A DNA stretch of 8,086 bases from Ignavibacteriales bacterium (GTDB taxonomy: Bacteria > Bacteroidota > Ignavibacteria > UBA10030). Below, piece by piece: positions 6,735 through 8,086 of this stretch. Below the pieces are notes generated by a model. It searched no databases. It was not told the DNA's origin and saw nothing but the letters and a program-made list of their open reading frames with translations. Made by a program: the position numbers and the translations under genes. Positions within the stretch are counted from its first letter, which is position 1. Each line of letters begins with the position of its first letter. The stretch lies in assembly GCA_016218005.1 (NCBI GenBank), contig JACRFF010000098.1, positions 1 to 8,086 on the forward strand. The letters run 5' to 3'.

Positions 6735-8086
6735 ATGAACCCGAAAAAATATGACGGCACATCCACAGTTGAGGATCGGGAACTCCGACGCAGTGGCCGC
6801 CAGCCGATGTACGCGCCGACGGAAAAGATTCGCATTCTTGAGGTCGACAACTTTCCGTTGCTCGGGAAGGTGGCCGCGTTTCGATTTGTCGAATGGGTGT
6901 TGAAAAATCCTGGCGGCGTTGTCTCGCTGCCGACCGGCAAGACACCGGAATTTTTTATCAACTGGGTGCAACGCATTCTCGGGCGCTGGGAGAAGAAAGA
7001 AATTCAAGCGATGCTTGCCGAGTATGGAATCGGCGGAGCGAACAAGCCCGACATGCGCAGTCTTTCGTTCGTTCAAATCGACGAATTCTATCCGATGGAT
7101 GCGAATCAGCGCAACAGCTTCAATTGGTATGTGCGCGAATTCTACATCAAAGGTTTTGGGTTAGACCCTGCCAAAGCGCTGCTGATTGATGCAACTTCGC
7201 TTGGTTTACCGCCCGGCAAAACGATGGAAGAAATTTTCCCCGACAATCTTGTAGACCTGAGCTTGCGCGTACGCCAAACACGCACGGAGTCGGAACGGCT
7301 TCAGAAGGAAACCATCAATCGGGTGGATTGGTTCTGCACCGAGTACGAACGCAAGATTCGAGAACTCGGCGGCATCGGATTTTTCCTCGGCGGCATCGGT
7401 CCGGATGGACACATTGCCTTCAACGTCCGGGGGTCGAGTTTCTATTCCGTTACGCGCTTGACGGGAACGAACTACGAAACGCAAGCGGCGGCGGCAACAG
7501 ACCTGGGCGGCATTGAAATCTCCCGCAGTCGGTTGGTGATTACGATTGGTCTTTCGAGCATCACCTACAACCTGAATGCTACGGCGATCATCATTGCCGC
7601 GGGAGACGCCAAAGCGAGCATTGTGCGGATGGCGGTGGAGGAGCATCAGAATCCTCAATACCCGGCCAGCTCACTGCACGAATTGCCCAACGCCCGGTTT
7701 TATCTTTCACGAGGCGCAGCAAGCCTGCTGACCGAACGGAAGTTTGTCGACTTCAAAATGGCGGCGTCTATCGATGCAATTCAATCGGATGAAATCGTTA
7801 TCCAATTAGCCCTCCGCAAGGAGAAGAAACTCGACGACCTTGTGGAAAAAGATTTCACTGGCGACCGATTTGCCGCAGAATTGATGAGCAAGTCCGGCGC
7901 TTCCGCCCGCGATCTTGCGCTTGCAACAAAACAGCGGATGATGAAAAAAATTGAAAAGGGGGTCGAGCATGTCGGCAAGAAAACGTTTCTCCACACCGAG
8001 CCCCACCACGATGACATCATGCTTGCCTACCTTCCCTATCTCTATCATTTGGTGCGCGATCCGGAGAACCGACACTACTTTGCCAA
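6735..8086 (+). CDS. nagB: NagB-like glucosamine-6-phosphate deaminase domain fused to PIG-L/LmbE domain (cut by right edge)
   Basis: The frame runs from ATG 6735 to the end of the window without a stop: 450 residues plus two bases. Residues about 30-340 are a glucosamine/galactosamine-6-phosphate isomerase-like domain: SLPTGKTPEFF (64-74), the DEFYP loop with Asp116 at the place of E. coli NagB Asp72, GGIGPDGHIAFN (219-230) with Asp224 and His226 at Asp141 and His143, and GDAKASI with Lys293 at Lys208. Glu148 is replaced by Val231 and, by gapless alignment, Arg172 by Thr255. Compared with the roughly 266-residue E. coli enzyme there is an extra N-terminal stretch and an insert at about 150-198. 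From about 415 a PIG-L/LmbE domain begins: TFLHTEPHHDDIML, where the metal motif usually reads HPDDE. Bacteroidota have such fusions of about 650 residues, so roughly a third is missing here. The likely role is cytoplasmic amino-sugar phosphate metabolism, but standard deaminase activity is uncertain. The miniature element lies directly upstream. Confidence 0.85.
   Translation, partial: MNPKKYDGTSTVEDRELRRSGRQPMYAPTEKIRILEVDNFPLLGKVAAFRFVEWVLKNPGGVVSLPTGKTPEFFINWVQRILGRWEKKEIQAMLAEYGIGGANKPDMRSLSFVQIDEFYPMDANQRNSFNWYVREFYIKGFGLDPAKALLIDATSLGLPPGKTMEEIFPDNLVDLSLRVRQTRTESERLQKETINRVDWFCTEYERKIRELGGIGFFLGGIGPDGHIAFNVRGSSFYSVTRLTGTNYETQAAAATDLGGIEISRSRLVITIGLSSITYNLNATAIIIAAGDAKASIVRMAVEEHQNPQYPASSLHELPNARFYLSRGAASLLTERKFVDFKMAASIDAIQSDEIVIQLALRKEKKLDDLVEKDFTGDRFAAELMSKSGASARDLALATKQRMMKKIEKGVEHVGKKTFLHTEPHHDDIMLAYLPYLYHLVRDPENRHYFA

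Overview
The window looks like a piece of chromosome from a bacterium of the Bacteroidota / Chlorobi-Ignavibacteria side of the tree. Three things point there: a secreted, Asn/Thr-rich right-handed beta-helix protein of the type common in those groups; a long secreted BNR/Asp-box (sortilin-like) propeller protein; and a NagB-like domain fused to a PIG-L (LmbE-like) domain, an arrangement I associate with Bacteroidota. The assignment is inference; there is no rRNA or other phylogenetic marker here.

Layout. Positions 1-791 (minus strand) hold the N-terminal 263 residues of the beta-helix protein, which runs off the left edge and is visibly more AT-rich than the rest. Positions 792-1180 are a divergent intergenic region. 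On the plus strand follow a sodium:solute symporter (1181-3007), a 1044-residue exported Asp-box propeller protein (3102-6236), a roughly 500-base intergenic region filled mostly by a structured repeat element (6370-6723), and a NagB/PIG-L fusion (6735 to the right edge, cut at 450 residues).

The three plus-strand genes could form a small uptake and catabolism locus: an exported carbohydrate- or protein-binding propeller, an inner-membrane Na+-coupled transporter, and a cytoplasmic sugar-phosphate isomerase/deaminase-like enzyme with a de-N-acetylase-like domain. That points to amino sugars as substrate, but the NagB-like domain has Val231 where the E. coli enzyme has catalytic Glu148, so ordinary glucosamine-6-phosphate deaminase activity should not be assumed.

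The most unusual structure is the 354-bp non-coding element just upstream of the NagB-like gene. It has perfect 15-bp terminal inverted repeats and a TTAG direct repeat on both sides. Inside it sits a second, 126-bp palindrome-rich block with its own 8-bp flanking direct repeats (CCTTTGCG). This reads as one miniature element inserted into another, and the outer insertion lies so close to the gene that its target-site copy runs into the ribosome binding site.
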